Below, piece after piece: positions 17,340 to 27,084 of a stretch of DNA of 64,000 nucleotides. The position numbers and the translations under genes are program-made. Below the pieces are notes generated by a model. The model was not told the DNA's origin and did no database searches. It saw only the letters and a program-made list of their open reading frames with translations. Origin of the DNA: Bradyrhizobium zhengyangense (GTDB lineage Bacteria; Pseudomonadota; Alphaproteobacteria; Rhizobiales; Xanthobacteraceae). Within the stretch, counting starts at the first letter, position 1. The number at the start of each line of letters is the position of its first letter. Location of the stretch: contig NZ_JAKLUA010000001.1 of NCBI RefSeq assembly GCF_022012435.1, forward strand, positions 1,116,001 to 1,180,000, given 5' to 3'.

Positions 17340-18515
17340 ATGAAAAAGTCACGGCCGATCCTGTGGATTGTCATCATCGCAGCCGTGGCCGGCGGCGGCT
17401 ATTACGGCTGGCAGCGATATCGGGCCGCGGAGGCCGGAAAAGCCCAAACGGCTCAGAAGGGTGCGCCGCGCGCCCCTGCCGTGCCCGTCAGCATCACACC
17501 GGTCCAGAAGGCCGACTTCCCGGTCTACCTGACCGGCCTCGGCACCGTTCAGGGCTTCAACACCGTCCAAGTCCGGACCCGGGTGGACGGCCAGATCGAC
17601 AAGATCGCCTTCACCGAGGGCCAAATGGTCAAGCAAGGCGATCTTCTGGTCGAGATCGACCCGCGCCCGTTCCAGGCCGCCCTCGACCAAGCCAAGGCCA
17701 AGAAGTCCCAGGACGAGGCCAACCTCGCCAACGCCAATCTCGACCTTCAGCGCTACACCAAACTCGGTGAATTCGCGACGCGGCAGCAGACCGATACGCA
17801 GCGCTCCACCGTTGCCCAGCTCACCGCCCAGATCGCCTCCGACGAAGCCGCGATCTCCAACGCCCAGACCCAGCTCGACTATACCCAGGTCAAGTCGCCG
17901 ATCACCGGCGTCGCCGGCCTTCGCCAGGTCGACATCGGCAACATCGTCAACGCCTCGAGCCAGACCGGCGTCGTCACCATCGCGCAGGTCGAGCCGATCA
18001 CGGTGATCTTCACCGCGCCGGAGGATCAGCTGCCCTATATCAGCGAGGGCCAGAAGTCCGGCGAGCTCAAGGTGATCGCGTTCACCACCGACGGCAAGAA
18101 AACGCTGGCCGAAGGCAAGCTTGCCGTCATCAACAACCAGGTCGATACGACCAGCGGGACTATCAGGCTCAAGGCGGTGTTCGACAACAAGGAGCACGCG
18201 CTGTGGCCGGGACAATCGGTGTCGACACGCCTGCTGGTACGAACGCTGAAGGACGCGACCATCGTCCCCGATGACGCGGTCCAGCATTCGACCAACGGCC
18301 TCTACGCCTACACTGTCAGCCAGGCCAACAAGGCCGAGGTCCGCAAGATCAAGGTCAGCTACTCCATCGACGGACGTTCGGTCGTCGATAAAGGATTGAG
18401 TCCTGGTCAGCAGGTGATTACCGGCGGACAGTACAAGGTTCAGCCCGGCAGCCTGGTCTCGACGACTGTCGCGAGTTCGGATCCGGTCCAGAAAAACAAG
18501 GTTCAGCAGGAATGA
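17340..18515 (+). CDS. RND efflux periplasmic adaptor (MdtA-like, HlyD family)
   Basis: 391 aa. A single N-terminal membrane segment (ILWIVIIAAVAGGGYYGW) leads into the membrane-fusion fold: a lipoyl-like half motif (VQVRTRVDGQIDKIAFTEGQMVKQGDLLVEIDPRPF), a coiled-coil hairpin (about 105-170), the second lipoyl half (DYTQVKSPITGVAGLRQVDIGNIV) and beta-barrel domains. It bridges the inner-membrane pump to an outer-membrane channel. ATG 17340 gives the standard N-terminus; a TTG at 17292 would add 16 unusual residues. No outer-membrane factor gene is nearby. The pump gene overlaps its stop. Confidence 0.9.
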   Translation: MKKSRPILWIVIIAAVAGGGYYGWQRYRAAEAGKAQTAQKGAPRAPAVPVSITPVQKADFPVYLTGLGTVQGFNTVQVRTRVDGQIDKIAFTEGQMVKQGDLLVEIDPRPFQAALDQAKAKKSQDEANLANANLDLQRYTKLGEFATRQQTDTQRSTVAQLTAQIASDEAAISNAQTQLDYTQVKSPITGVAGLRQVDIGNIVNASSQTGVVTIAQVEPITVIFTAPEDQLPYISEGQKSGELKVIAFTTDGKKTLAEGKLAVINNQVDTTSGTIRLKAVFDNKEHALWPGQSVSTRLLVRTLKDATIVPDDAVQHSTNGLYAYTVSQANKAEVRKIKVSYSIDGRSVVDKGLSPGQQVITGGQYKVQPGSLVSTTVASSDPVQKNKVQQE

Positions 18516-21500
18516 CCGAAGGCGGGATTTCGGCACCTTTCATCCGTTATCCCATCGGCACATCGCTGCTGATGGCCGGCATTCTTTTTGTCGGTCTCGT
18601 CGCCTATCCGCTACTGCCAGTGGCGCCGCTGCCGCAGGTGGACTTCCCGACCATCCAGATCACGGCCAATCTGCCGGGCGGCAGCCCGGAGACGATGGCC
18701 TCATCGGTCGCCCAGCCGCTGGAGCGCCAGTTCGCCCAGATTCCCGGCATCGCGCAGATGACCTCGACGAGCTATCTGGGCACCGCCTCGATCACCATCC
18801 AGTTCGACCTCAATCGCAGCATCGACGGCGCCGCGAACGACGTGCAGGGCGCCATCAACGCCGCCGCCGGTCAACTGCCGAAAAACCTGCCCTCGCCGCC
18901 GACCTATCGCAAGGTCAATCCGGCGGACTCTCCAATCCTGCTTCTGTCCGCCACCTCCGAGACGCTGCCCCTGACCAGCGTCAGCGATGCGGTCGACGCG
19001 CAGCTTGCCCAGCAGATCAGTCAGATCTCCGGTGTCGCACAGGTCATCATCGGCGGTCAGCAGAAGCCGGCCATCCGGGTCCAGATCGATCCCGCCAAGC
19101 TCGTCGCCAAGGGCTTGTCACTGGAGGACGTGCGGACCCAGATAGCGATCACGACAGTCGATAGTCCCAAAGGCAATATCGACGGCGAGAAGCGCGCCTA
19201 TACAATCTACGCCAACGATCAGCTGACGCAGTCGAAGGACTGGAACGACGTCATCATCGCCTATCGCAATGGCGGTCCGCTGCGCATCCGCGACATCGGC
19301 CAGGCTGTCACCGGCCCCGAGGACGCCAAACAGGCCGCCTGGGCGAATGGCAAACGCGGCGTCTTCCTGGTGGTGTTCAAGCAGCCCGGCGCGAACGTCA
19401 TCGAAACCGTGGACAAGATCAAAGCGGCCTTGCCCCGCCTCGTTGCGGCGATCCCGCCGGCGATCAAGATCGAGCTGATGAGCGACCGAACCCAGACCAT
19501 TCGGGCCGCGGTCGAGGACGTGCAGTACACTCTGCTTCTGACCATCTTCCTGGTGGTCATGGTCATCTTCATCTTCCTGCGCAGCTTCTGGGCGACGGTG
19601 ATTCCGACGATCACGGTGCCTCTGGCGCTGCTCGGCGCCTGCTCCCTGATGTGGGTGTTCGGCTACACCCTGGATAATCTGTCCCTGATGGCGCTGACGA
19701 TCGCTGTCGGCTTCGTGGTCGACGACGCCATCGTCATGCTCGAGAATATCTCCCGCTACGTCGAGGAAGGTGAAGCGCCGATGGCTGCCGCCTTCAGGGG
19801 CGCGAAGGAAATCGGTTTCACCATCGTTTCGATCAGTATCTCGCTGGTCGCGGTGCTGATCCCGCTGCTGCTGATGGGCGGCATCATCGGCCGTCTGTTC
19901 CGCGAGTTCGCCGTCGTGCTGGCGATGACCATCTTCGTCTCAATGATCGTCTCGCTGACACTCACTCCGATGATGGCGTCGCGCTTCCTGCGCGCCCATG
20001 GGGAGATCCAGCACGGCCGCTTCTATCAGTGGAGCGAACGCGCCTTTGACGCGATGCTGCGCGGTTATGAGCATATCCTCGACATCGCTTTGAGCTGGAA
20101 GCGCACGACGCTCGTCATTTTCTTCGCAACGCTTGCGCTGTCAGTCTATCTCTTCGTCTTGATCCCCAAGGGCTTCTTCCCGCAGCAGGACAACGGCCTG
20201 ATCACCGCGACCTCAGAAGCCTCACAGGACATCTCCTTCTCGGCCATGAAGGAACGGCAAGAGGCGCTTGCCAAGATCATACAGGCAGATCCTGCCGTCG
20301 CCAGCGTCGCCATGGCCATCGGCGGCAGCGGAAGGGCCGGCAACAACGGCAATCTGTTCATCACCTTGAAACCCCGCGATCAGCGCGACGTTTCTGCGCA
20401 GCAGGTCATTGGACGACTCCGTCCGCAGTTCGAGAAGGTGCCGGGCGCGCGGCTTTACATGCAGGCGGCCCAGGACGTCCGGCTCGGCGGCCGGCCGACA
20501 CGCACGCAGTTCGAGTTCACGCTGCAGGATGCCGATCTCTCCGAGCTGAACGAATGGGCGCCGAGAATTCTCGCCAAGATGCAGACGCTGCCGGAGCTGC
20601 GTGACGTCGCGACCGACCAGCAGACCCAAGGCACCACGGTCCAGCTCAAGATCAACCGTGACACCGCCTCGCGCTACGGTATCCAGCCGCAGCTGATCGA
20701 CGACACCCTCTATGATGCCTTCGGCCAGCGGCAGGTTACGCAGTATTTCACCCAGCTCAACACCTACAAGGTGATCCTGGAAATCCTGCCGGAGATGCAA
20801 GGCAACCTGGATTCGCTGAACAAGCTCTATTTGAAATCGCCGCTGACCGGCGATCAGGTGCCGCTGTCGACCTTTGCGACCTGGACCACCGATCCGGTTC
20901 GTCCGCTTTCGATCAGCCACCAGGGCCAATTCCCGGCGATCACGATCAGCTTCAACCTCGCCCAGGGCGTTGCGCTCGGCCAGGCCACCCAGGCCGTTCA
21001 GAAGGCGATGGCCGATCTCGGCGCGCCGGCGACGCTGAATTCGAGCTTCCAGGGCACTGCGCAGGCGTTCCAGCAATCGCTCGGCACCGTGCCGCTGCTG
21101 ATCCTCGCGGCGCTGGTCGTGGTCTATCTGATCCTCGGCATCCTCTACGAAAGTTACATTCATCCGATCACGATTCTGTCGACCCTGCCCTCGGCCGGCG
21201 TCGGGGCGCTCATGATCCTGATGGCGGCCGGCTTCGACTTCAGCCTCATTGCCTTGATCGGCATCATCCTGCTGATCGGCATCGTGAAGAAGAACGGCAT
21301 CATGATGGTCGACTTCGCCATCGCAGCCGAGCGCGACGGGAAGACGCCGGAGGAATCGATCCGCCAAGCCGCGCTGCTGCGCTTCCGCCCGATCATGATG
21401 ACGACGATGGCAGCGCTACTCGGCGGCGTGCCGCTGATGCTCGGCCACGGCACCGGCGCCGAGATCCGCCAGCCGCTTGGCTACGCCATGGTCGGCGGCC

Positions 21501-21649
21501 TCATCGTCAGCCAGGCGCTGACCCTTTTCACCACCCCGGTGGTCTATCTCTATCTCGACAAGTTCTCGAACCTGTTCAAGGGCAGCTCGACCGACGCGGA
21601 AGGGCACGAGACGTCGGCGCACGGCGCCGTCAAGGAAGCCGCCGAGTAA
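18512..21649 (+). CDS. RND efflux pump inner-membrane transporter (MdtB/MdtC-like)
   Basis: 1045 aa, full length for HAE-type RND pumps. The N-terminus (FIRYPIGTSLLMAGILFVGLVAYPLLPVAPLPQVDFPTI, read in parts) is typical of the MdtB/C branch. TM4 carries the proton-relay aspartates (VGFVVDDAIVMLENISR). Two large periplasmic loops and twelve membrane helices are evident. Its ATG overlaps the adaptor stop by 4 bp. Only one pump gene is present, whereas E. coli MdtABC has two, so a homotrimer is expected. Confidence 0.92.
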   Translation: MTEGGISAPFIRYPIGTSLLMAGILFVGLVAYPLLPVAPLPQVDFPTIQITANLPGGSPETMASSVAQPLERQFAQIPGIAQMTSTSYLGTASITIQFDLNRSIDGAANDVQGAINAAAGQLPKNLPSPPTYRKVNPADSPILLLSATSETLPLTSVSDAVDAQLAQQISQISGVAQVIIGGQQKPAIRVQIDPAKLVAKGLSLEDVRTQIAITTVDSPKGNIDGEKRAYTIYANDQLTQSKDWNDVIIAYRNGGPLRIRDIGQAVTGPEDAKQAAWANGKRGVFLVVFKQPGANVIETVDKIKAALPRLVAAIPPAIKIELMSDRTQTIRAAVEDVQYTLLLTIFLVVMVIFIFLRSFWATVIPTITVPLALLGACSLMWVFGYTLDNLSLMALTIAVGFVVDDAIVMLENISRYVEEGEAPMAAAFRGAKEIGFTIVSISISLVAVLIPLLLMGGIIGRLFREFAVVLAMTIFVSMIVSLTLTPMMASRFLRAHGEIQHGRFYQWSERAFDAMLRGYEHILDIALSWKRTTLVIFFATLALSVYLFVLIPKGFFPQQDNGLITATSEASQDISFSAMKERQEALAKIIQADPAVASVAMAIGGSGRAGNNGNLFITLKPRDQRDVSAQQVIGRLRPQFEKVPGARLYMQAAQDVRLGGRPTRTQFEFTLQDADLSELNEWAPRILAKMQTLPELRDVATDQQTQGTTVQLKINRDTASRYGIQPQLIDDTLYDAFGQRQVTQYFTQLNTYKVILEILPEMQGNLDSLNKLYLKSPLTGDQVPLSTFATWTTDPVRPLSISHQGQFPAITISFNLAQGVALGQATQAVQKAMADLGAPATLNSSFQGTAQAFQQSLGTVPLLILAALVVVYLILGILYESYIHPITILSTLPSAGVGALMILMAAGFDFSLIALIGIILLIGIVKKNGIMMVDFAIAAERDGKTPEESIRQAALLRFRPIMMTTMAALLGGVPLMLGHGTGAEIRQPLGYAMVGGLIVSQALTLFTTPVVYLYLDKFSNLFKGSSTDAEGHETSAHGAVKEAAE

Positions 21650-21713
21650 GCTTGCGTCGCGGCTTTCGCGACGCTACAGCCAAGCCCTCGCTTCACGCCA
21701 ACGCGGTCACGCC

Positions 21714-22283
21714 ATGCCCATACAATCCAGACTCGTCGCCCTTGCCGCCGCTGTCCTGTTGTCGAGCGGCGCCGCGTCTGCCCAGCAGGGCGCCAAGAAG
21801 AACGCGGCTCCCCCTGCCCCCGCGGCCCAGCCCACGCCCGCTCCGGCCCAGTCGCAAGCCGAGGGCACGCCGCCGCAGCCTGGCTGGATCGCACGCTGCA
21901 CCAGCGCGAGCCGCGACGCCCCGCTCGAATGCGCGATCGAGCAGAACGCAGTGCTGACCAAGACCGGCCAGACCATCGTCCTGATCAACATCCGCATCGC
22001 GCCCGACACCCGCACGCCAGTTGCACTGCTGCAGCTGCCGCTCGGTCTCAATCTTCCGCTCGGCGCCAAGCTTCAGGTCGACGAAGGCAAGGCGATCGAT
22101 CTGCAGATCCAGACCTGCGAGAACCGCGGCTGCTACGCCTCGACGCCGATCGCGCCCGACCTGCTTGCGAGCCTTCGCTCGGGCAAGCAGCTGAAGGTTT
22201 CCTTCCAGAACATGGCCAAGGAGACGATCGCGATCCCGATGCCGTTGAACGATTTCGCGGCGGCCTACGACAAGATCAAGTAA
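21714..22283 (+). CDS. ialB: Invasion-associated locus B (IalB) family protein
   Basis: 189 aa with a signal peptide (about 1-23, ending SGAASA-Q), a Pro/Ala/Gln linker (24-57) and a single IalB domain starting at GWIARCTSAS. Four cysteines (C62 and C72 region, then C135-x4-C140 region) are placed as in IalB proteins, where they probably form disulfides. These periplasmic proteins are widespread in Rhizobiales and are not restricted to pathogens; their biochemical role is unknown. It follows the RND pump by 64 bp on the same strand and may share its transcript. Confidence 0.85.
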   Translation: MPIQSRLVALAAAVLLSSGAASAQQGAKKNAAPPAPAAQPTPAPAQSQAEGTPPQPGWIARCTSASRDAPLECAIEQNAVLTKTGQTIVLINIRIAPDTRTPVALLQLPLGLNLPLGAKLQVDEGKAIDLQIQTCENRGCYASTPIAPDLLASLRSGKQLKVSFQNMAKETIAIPMPLNDFAAAYDKIK

Positions 22284-22418
22284 TTTACGGTCGTCCTTCG
22301 AGACACCTGCTTGACTGCCACTGCTTCAGGCGAGGCGGTCAGCCGTTCAGCTCGCCCGCCGGCAACGGCATCGTGAAGCCGCGATTGTAACTTCTGATCC
22401 GGGCGCGACCAGCGCAGG

Positions 22419-23282
22419 TCAGCTTTGCGGAAGCTGGATCGACGCCATGTAATCGTGGATCGACTGATCAGGGATCGATTTGCGCGCGATCAGGTGGTGA
22501 ATACAGTTCGCAGCAAGATCGAATGAGCGGTAGCAATGATGAGAGATCATTGCCAGATGCTTGAGTTGCTCCACGGTCATGTCGGCCGGCCGCATGAAGT
22601 TTCGCACATAGACGATATCGGCCTCCAGCAACTGGTTCATCGCCGCATAGGGATTGGATGGGTCGCTCAAGGGAGCGATCATACGCCGATTAATGGCCGT
22701 AAAGGCGTGAGGAACGAATCCCTGCTTGCGCAATTCGCCATCGATATCGCCGAATGTCGGCTGGTCCTTGTAGAGACAAAGAAACGAGACCTCCGTTTGA
22801 ATGGCGACGGCCTGCTTCAGCTTCTGCCGCCCGCTTCCGAAGACAGCCAGCTCGGAGCCCTGAACGTCGATTTTGAGGAAATCCAGATCCCGGATTTCGG
22901 CAATATCGTCGAGCCGGCGGGTCTGGACCGGATGTTCGCTGACTACGGTGCCCCATTCGGAAAATTTGGCAAAATGCGACAGCACATTCTGATCCGGAAG
23001 CAGCAGGCTCGTCATTCCCGGGATTCGGCATAGACGCAGCTTGGCCTTATGCCCATTCCCAACGACATAGTGATAGTAGCTCTCGAGGTCGCTCTTGCGG
23101 GCATTGAGCTCTGCAAGCGCTTCGTCCTGCGGTTCAAAGCCAATGACGGTACAAAGCCTTCGTTGCAGCATCGCCTTGTAGGGCGGCTCGCCATCGATCG
23201 GATTGGCCCCGATATCAACGACCGAGGTCAGCCGTGCCGGCCGGATGAGATTGTTTAGATAGTCCGGTTCGTTGTCAGTCAT
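22419..23282 (-). CDS. FkbM-family SAM-dependent methyltransferase
   Basis: 287 aa. The SAM-binding motif VVDIGAN is at 21-27 and the FkbM signature DFLKIDVQGSEL at 134-145; these enzymes O-methylate sugars or other hydroxyl groups. The C-terminal 90 residues (from about 195) are an extension without a recognised domain. The ATG at 23282 precedes TDNEPDYLNNLI; the frame is open to 23390 but would overlap the upstream gene. It is 59 bp downstream of a TPR/GT41 glycosyltransferase on the same strand, so glycan or glycoprotein methylation is a reasonable inference. Confidence 0.84.
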   Translation of the reverse strand: MTDNEPDYLNNLIRPARLTSVVDIGANPIDGEPPYKAMLQRRLCTVIGFEPQDEALAELNARKSDLESYYHYVVGNGHKAKLRLCRIPGMTSLLLPDQNVLSHFAKFSEWGTVVSEHPVQTRRLDDIAEIRDLDFLKIDVQGSELAVFGSGRQKLKQAVAIQTEVSFLCLYKDQPTFGDIDGELRKQGFVPHAFTAINRRMIAPLSDPSNPYAAMNQLLEADIVYVRNFMRPADMTVEQLKHLAMISHHCYRSFDLAANCIHHLIARKSIPDQSIHDYMASIQLPQS

Positions 23283-23341
23283 GCGAAGCCCATGGAAGGA
23301 ATGACATGAGGCTTCACACCAAGGCGACCTCATGATGAGAT

Positions 23342-25348
23342 TTAGACGGCAAACGAGGCCGGCGCTTCGCCAGCGCAATGCCGGCGCCACATTTCATTGA
23401 AGGCCTTTTCGATGTGCCGCGTCATGCGGGCCGTATCGAACAGAGGCCAAGTGGTCCGCTGCGACGCCAGCTTGCCCTTCAGGGCGGCTCGAAGTTCGGA
23501 ATCATGCGCGATCCGAAGCGCCAAGCTCTCATAGTCGTCCAGCGATTGCGTCACCAGTTCAGGCAGGCCGACAGCGTTCAGGATGCTGGCTGCAACGCGT
23601 CCCGCAAAGGCGGTGCCGAGGCAGGTCACAACCGGCAAGCCGGCCCAGAGAGCGTCGCTGGCCGCCGTATGGGCATTGTAGGGCAGCGTGTCCAGGTACA
23701 GATCGGCGAGCTGGTGGCGCGCCAAGTGCGCGTCGGCAGGCGCGTGTGGTGCAAACACGATCCTCTCTGCCGCGATGCCGCGCGCAACGGCCTCACGCTT
23801 CAGGTTCTCCTTCGCGATCGGGTCCCCATCGAGCAGCCAGAGGACGCTGCCGGCGGTCTTGGCAAGCAGCCTCATCCAGACATCGAACAGCACGGGCGTG
23901 ATCTTGGACGTTCTGTTGAACGCACAGTAGACGAATGCATCGTCCGCCAGCCCGACCTCACTCCTGGCAGGTACATTTGCGAGCGATCGCCTCGCGTCGG
24001 TCGCCTGATAGCTGTCGGGGAGATAAATCACCTTCTCACTGTAATGCTTCTGCTCTGCTTCGGGGACGATGATCGGGTCGGCCATGACGTAGTCCATGTA
24101 GGGCGCGCCCATCGTGCCGGGGTAGCCGAGATAGTTGACCTGGATGGGAGCCGCCCGGTGCGCGAGGATCCTCGGCCGCGCACCGGCGGTGAAGCCTCCC
24201 AGATCGACGAGAACCTCGATGTCGAGCTGGCGTATCAGCTTGACCACGTCCTCGTCGGGAAGATGGCTGACGTCTTCGAAGCGCTCGAACGCTGCCTTCA
24301 GGCGGTCGCGCAACTCGCTCCGGTCGTCGGGTCCATAGGAAATGGCGCTGACCTCGAAGCGCTCGCGGTCGTGCTCCTCGATGACTCCGACCATCAAGTG
24401 CCCGATGGCGTGATTGCGAAAATCGGCAGACATGTACCCGATCCGCAGCCGCGAAACCGGCGACGGCGTTCTGGCTATCGCGGCACCCCGCTCCGGGGCG
24501 ACCTTGGCGACAAACGTCTTCGCGCAGGTCAATTGGCGTGCGGGAGACGACGAGGCATGAAGGAATGTGAAGGGATCGACCGCCACGCCTGACTCGACGG
24601 CCTCGTCCAGGCCGGCCTGTTCACGCTCGAAACTGCGCCAGTCGGCGCGCTTCCGCCTGGAATCAACGAGCTTGCTCAACGCGAACGGGAAGGCCTTGTC
24701 CAGTGCGACGGTTCTTTCGAGCGCTGCGATCGCTTCGTCGTGTCGGCCCATTTGGCCAAGGACCTCGGACAAAGCGAAATGGTTCTGTGGATTCGACGGT
24801 GCGAGCGCCACGGCACGCTGGTAGCTGTCATGGGCTTCGTCGAGCTGACCGAGTTGCTGGAACGCGCTGCCCCGGTTTGCGAACGCCGCGCTCGATGGTG
24901 CGATCGCAATGGCGCGATCGAATTCCGCGATGGCCCCGTGAAGCTCCTGCCGTGCCATCAGGATCGCTCCGCGATTGAGATACGCATCGGCGAAATCAGG
25001 CGAAAGGGCAATCGCCTTCGCTAGCCAAGCGAGCGCGTCGTCCGTCTTGTTCAATGCACGCAGCACGTTGGCATAGTTGAAAAGAACGTCGGGATTGCCG
25101 CCATCAAGGCGAGCTGCCTTCTTGAGCAGCAGCTCGGCGTCCGCGAAATCACCCCGCTGAGCGCGCAACAGCCCCAGCATATGCAGCGCTACAGGATGCG
25201 TTTTGCTTCCCTTCAGGATGGTCGTATAGGCCCGCTCCGCCTCCAACAGATTGCCGGAACGGTGCGCTGCAATTGCCTGGTCCAGACCAGCCGACGGATG
25301 GAGTGAGATGGGAGCCGAGGCTCCCTTGTTGCGGCTTTGCTGCGCCAT
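23342..25348 (-). CDS. TPR-repeat GT41 glycosyltransferase (O-GlcNAc transferase/SPINDLY-like)
   Basis: 668 aa. The N-terminal part (about 20-235) holds at least six TPR repeats with the usual Ala/Gly/Tyr/Pro spacing (for example NPDVLFNYANVLRALNKTDDALAWLAKA). From about 300 the catalytic GT41 region follows: LRIGYMSADFRNHAIGHLM, VDLGGFTAGARPRILAHRAAPIQV, NYLGYPGTMG, YCAFNRTSKITPVLFDVWMRLL and LDTLPYNAHTAASDALWAGLPVVT. Members transfer a sugar from a nucleotide donor, GlcNAc or fucose, to Ser/Thr of proteins; donor and acceptor are unknown here. It is co-directional with the FkbM methyltransferase downstream and lies downstream of the major porin, whose terminator intervenes. Confidence 0.9.
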   Translation of the reverse strand: MAQQSRNKGASAPISLHPSAGLDQAIAAHRSGNLLEAERAYTTILKGSKTHPVALHMLGLLRAQRGDFADAELLLKKAARLDGGNPDVLFNYANVLRALNKTDDALAWLAKAIALSPDFADAYLNRGAILMARQELHGAIAEFDRAIAIAPSSAAFANRGSAFQQLGQLDEAHDSYQRAVALAPSNPQNHFALSEVLGQMGRHDEAIAALERTVALDKAFPFALSKLVDSRRKRADWRSFEREQAGLDEAVESGVAVDPFTFLHASSSPARQLTCAKTFVAKVAPERGAAIARTPSPVSRLRIGYMSADFRNHAIGHLMVGVIEEHDRERFEVSAISYGPDDRSELRDRLKAAFERFEDVSHLPDEDVVKLIRQLDIEVLVDLGGFTAGARPRILAHRAAPIQVNYLGYPGTMGAPYMDYVMADPIIVPEAEQKHYSEKVIYLPDSYQATDARRSLANVPARSEVGLADDAFVYCAFNRTSKITPVLFDVWMRLLAKTAGSVLWLLDGDPIAKENLKREAVARGIAAERIVFAPHAPADAHLARHQLADLYLDTLPYNAHTAASDALWAGLPVVTCLGTAFAGRVAASILNAVGLPELVTQSLDDYESLALRIAHDSELRAALKGKLASQRTTWPLFDTARMTRHIEKAFNEMWRRHCAGEAPASFAV

Positions 25349-25555
25349 TTGATTGGATTCCGCACCCGACGACGGGTCGGTTTTCAGGTGAACTGGTGCA
25401 AAAAACTCTAGTCGCCTTTGCCGGAGAGAACAACGGCAGCGCCGTCGCGCTGCAAAGCACTAAAGACCGCGCGCGCGACATTGTCGATGCCACCAACTCG
25501 TTTGGCTTTTCGATACTTCGCGGCGAGGATGATCAAAGTGACAGGCAAAAAAATA

Positions 25556-25581
25556 GACCCCCAGCGAAACCGCTGGGGGTC
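25556..25581 (-). terminator. Rho-independent terminator of the porin gene
   Basis: A perfect 11-bp GC-rich stem (GACCCCCAGCG and its complement) with a 4-nt loop, read on the minus strand and followed by TATTTTTTT. It begins 24 bp after the porin stop codon, as expected for a highly expressed gene. Confidence 0.9.
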
Positions 25582-25605
25582 TTTGTTATCGGCTCAGGAG
25601 TGAGC

Positions 25606-27084
25606 TTAGAAGTTACGCTGAGCGCGGAGGAGCAGGGCGACCGAGTCCTGATCCTTCATCTCATAGAGAGCTGCCGGCTTGGCAGCGGCCGCAACGCCCG
25701 GGCTCGCGATGGTGCCCGAGTACTTCTGGTCAAGACGCGACCAGCTCACGTCCGCCGTGAAGGCCAGGTTCTTGACCGGGGTCCAGATGGTGTTGACACC
25801 GATCACAGCGAAGTTGAAGTCGGGGTTGCAGGCGCCGGTGAGGCCGAGCAGAGCAACCATGTTCGCGCAGATCGCTGCCTTGCCAGCGCCACCGTACTGC
25901 AGGGCGCCGTAGCCACCATAAATGGCGCTCGCCCAGTTCGGGTTCCAGTTGTGGGTGTAGCCACCGCGGAAGCCCCAAGACTTGACGGATTCGATGCCAC
26001 CGCCGGTGGTGAAGACACCATCAGCAATGCCGGCGATTCCGAGACCCTGATAGGCGCCAGCCAAGCCAGTACCGCTGTACATGAAGAAGGTCTGCGGGAA
26101 CAGGCTCTGGAAGTTGTAGCGGCTCGCACCGTCGGTATAGACCGCCTGCAAGTTGATCGAGTCGCCCGCACCAGTCGGGATGTTCTTGATCGACAACGAA
26201 CCCTGGATCGCCCAACCCCACTTGTCGCCGGGGTGACCCGTCGGTTCCGTGGCGCCGTAGTAGGCAGGATGCATGTCATGTGCAGCAAGCGAGATCTGAG
26301 CCAGACCCCAGGCCTGGTCAACACGGACCGCACCGGTGATGTCGGGAGAACGCGTGCCGCCCCAGCTGTTGTTGCCGTACACGCCCGTGACCATGTTGGC
26401 CGCAGTCGCGCCCGACAGGTTCCAGAGGTTCGACTGACCGTTAGCGGAGGTCGATTCATCCTCCAACGCGATCGAACCGGTGATGCCCTGGCCGAAATCA
26501 GCCGTGTAGGCAACCTGGTTGATACCGGTCACGTGGTTGGAACCGCCCGGAAGGGTATCGGGACCGCCAGCCGGATAGCTCTGCCACGGAGCGTCGAAGA
26601 TCGAGACCGTGCGGCCGAACGTGAAGCCGGCGAACTGGATGAACGCGTGGTACAGGCCGAGCGAGGCCGAACCGGTCGAGAACGCCGACGGGGCGCTGCC
26701 GGTGACCGAAGTCGTATCCCACGAGAAGACCATGTCGGCGAAGGTGCGAACCACGCCATACTCGGTCGCCGTGCGCGTATCGACCGTGAAGTCCATACGA
26801 GCGCGTTCGCCCCAGTAGTTCGTCAGACGGTTGTTCGAACCCTGGTTCGCGCCTTGACGGAAACCGTAGTCGCCGCCATTGGCCCAGACGTCAGCGCGCA
26901 GGTAGCCACCGAACTTGATGCAGGTGTCGGTGCCCGGCATGTAGTAGAAACCCGCACCGTACAGGGAGCAGATCTTCACGTATTCGACCGCCTTGGCCTT
27001 CACGGGGAGATCGGCTGCTTGAGCTCCGCCCACGGCGATCAGACCCGCCGCTGAGCCGAGCAAAAGGCTCTTAACCAACTTCAT
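25606..27084 (-). CDS. Major outer-membrane porin (Rhizobiales porin family)
   Basis: 492 aa. The signal peptide (MKLVKSLLLGSAAGLIAVGG, cut after AQA) is followed by ADLPVKAKAVEYVKICS, then YMPGTDTCIKFGGYLRADVW, the opening strands typical of the Brucella Omp2/rhizobial porin family. The protein ends in a C-terminal phenylalanine (LRAQRNF), the assembly signal for BAM. It forms a trimeric general-diffusion channel. The start has a strong GGAGG 6-7 bases upstream, the gene has a long leader and an efficient terminator, and codon use is highly biased, all consistent with abundant expression. Confidence 0.93.
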   Translation of the reverse strand: MKLVKSLLLGSAAGLIAVGGAQAADLPVKAKAVEYVKICSLYGAGFYYMPGTDTCIKFGGYLRADVWANGGDYGFRQGANQGSNNRLTNYWGERARMDFTVDTRTATEYGVVRTFADMVFSWDTTSVTGSAPSAFSTGSASLGLYHAFIQFAGFTFGRTVSIFDAPWQSYPAGGPDTLPGGSNHVTGINQVAYTADFGQGITGSIALEDESTSANGQSNLWNLSGATAANMVTGVYGNNSWGGTRSPDITGAVRVDQAWGLAQISLAAHDMHPAYYGATEPTGHPGDKWGWAIQGSLSIKNIPTGAGDSINLQAVYTDGASRYNFQSLFPQTFFMYSGTGLAGAYQGLGIAGIADGVFTTGGGIESVKSWGFRGGYTHNWNPNWASAIYGGYGALQYGGAGKAAICANMVALLGLTGACNPDFNFAVIGVNTIWTPVKNLAFTADVSWSRLDQKYSGTIASPGVAAAAKPAALYEMKDQDSVALLLRAQRNF

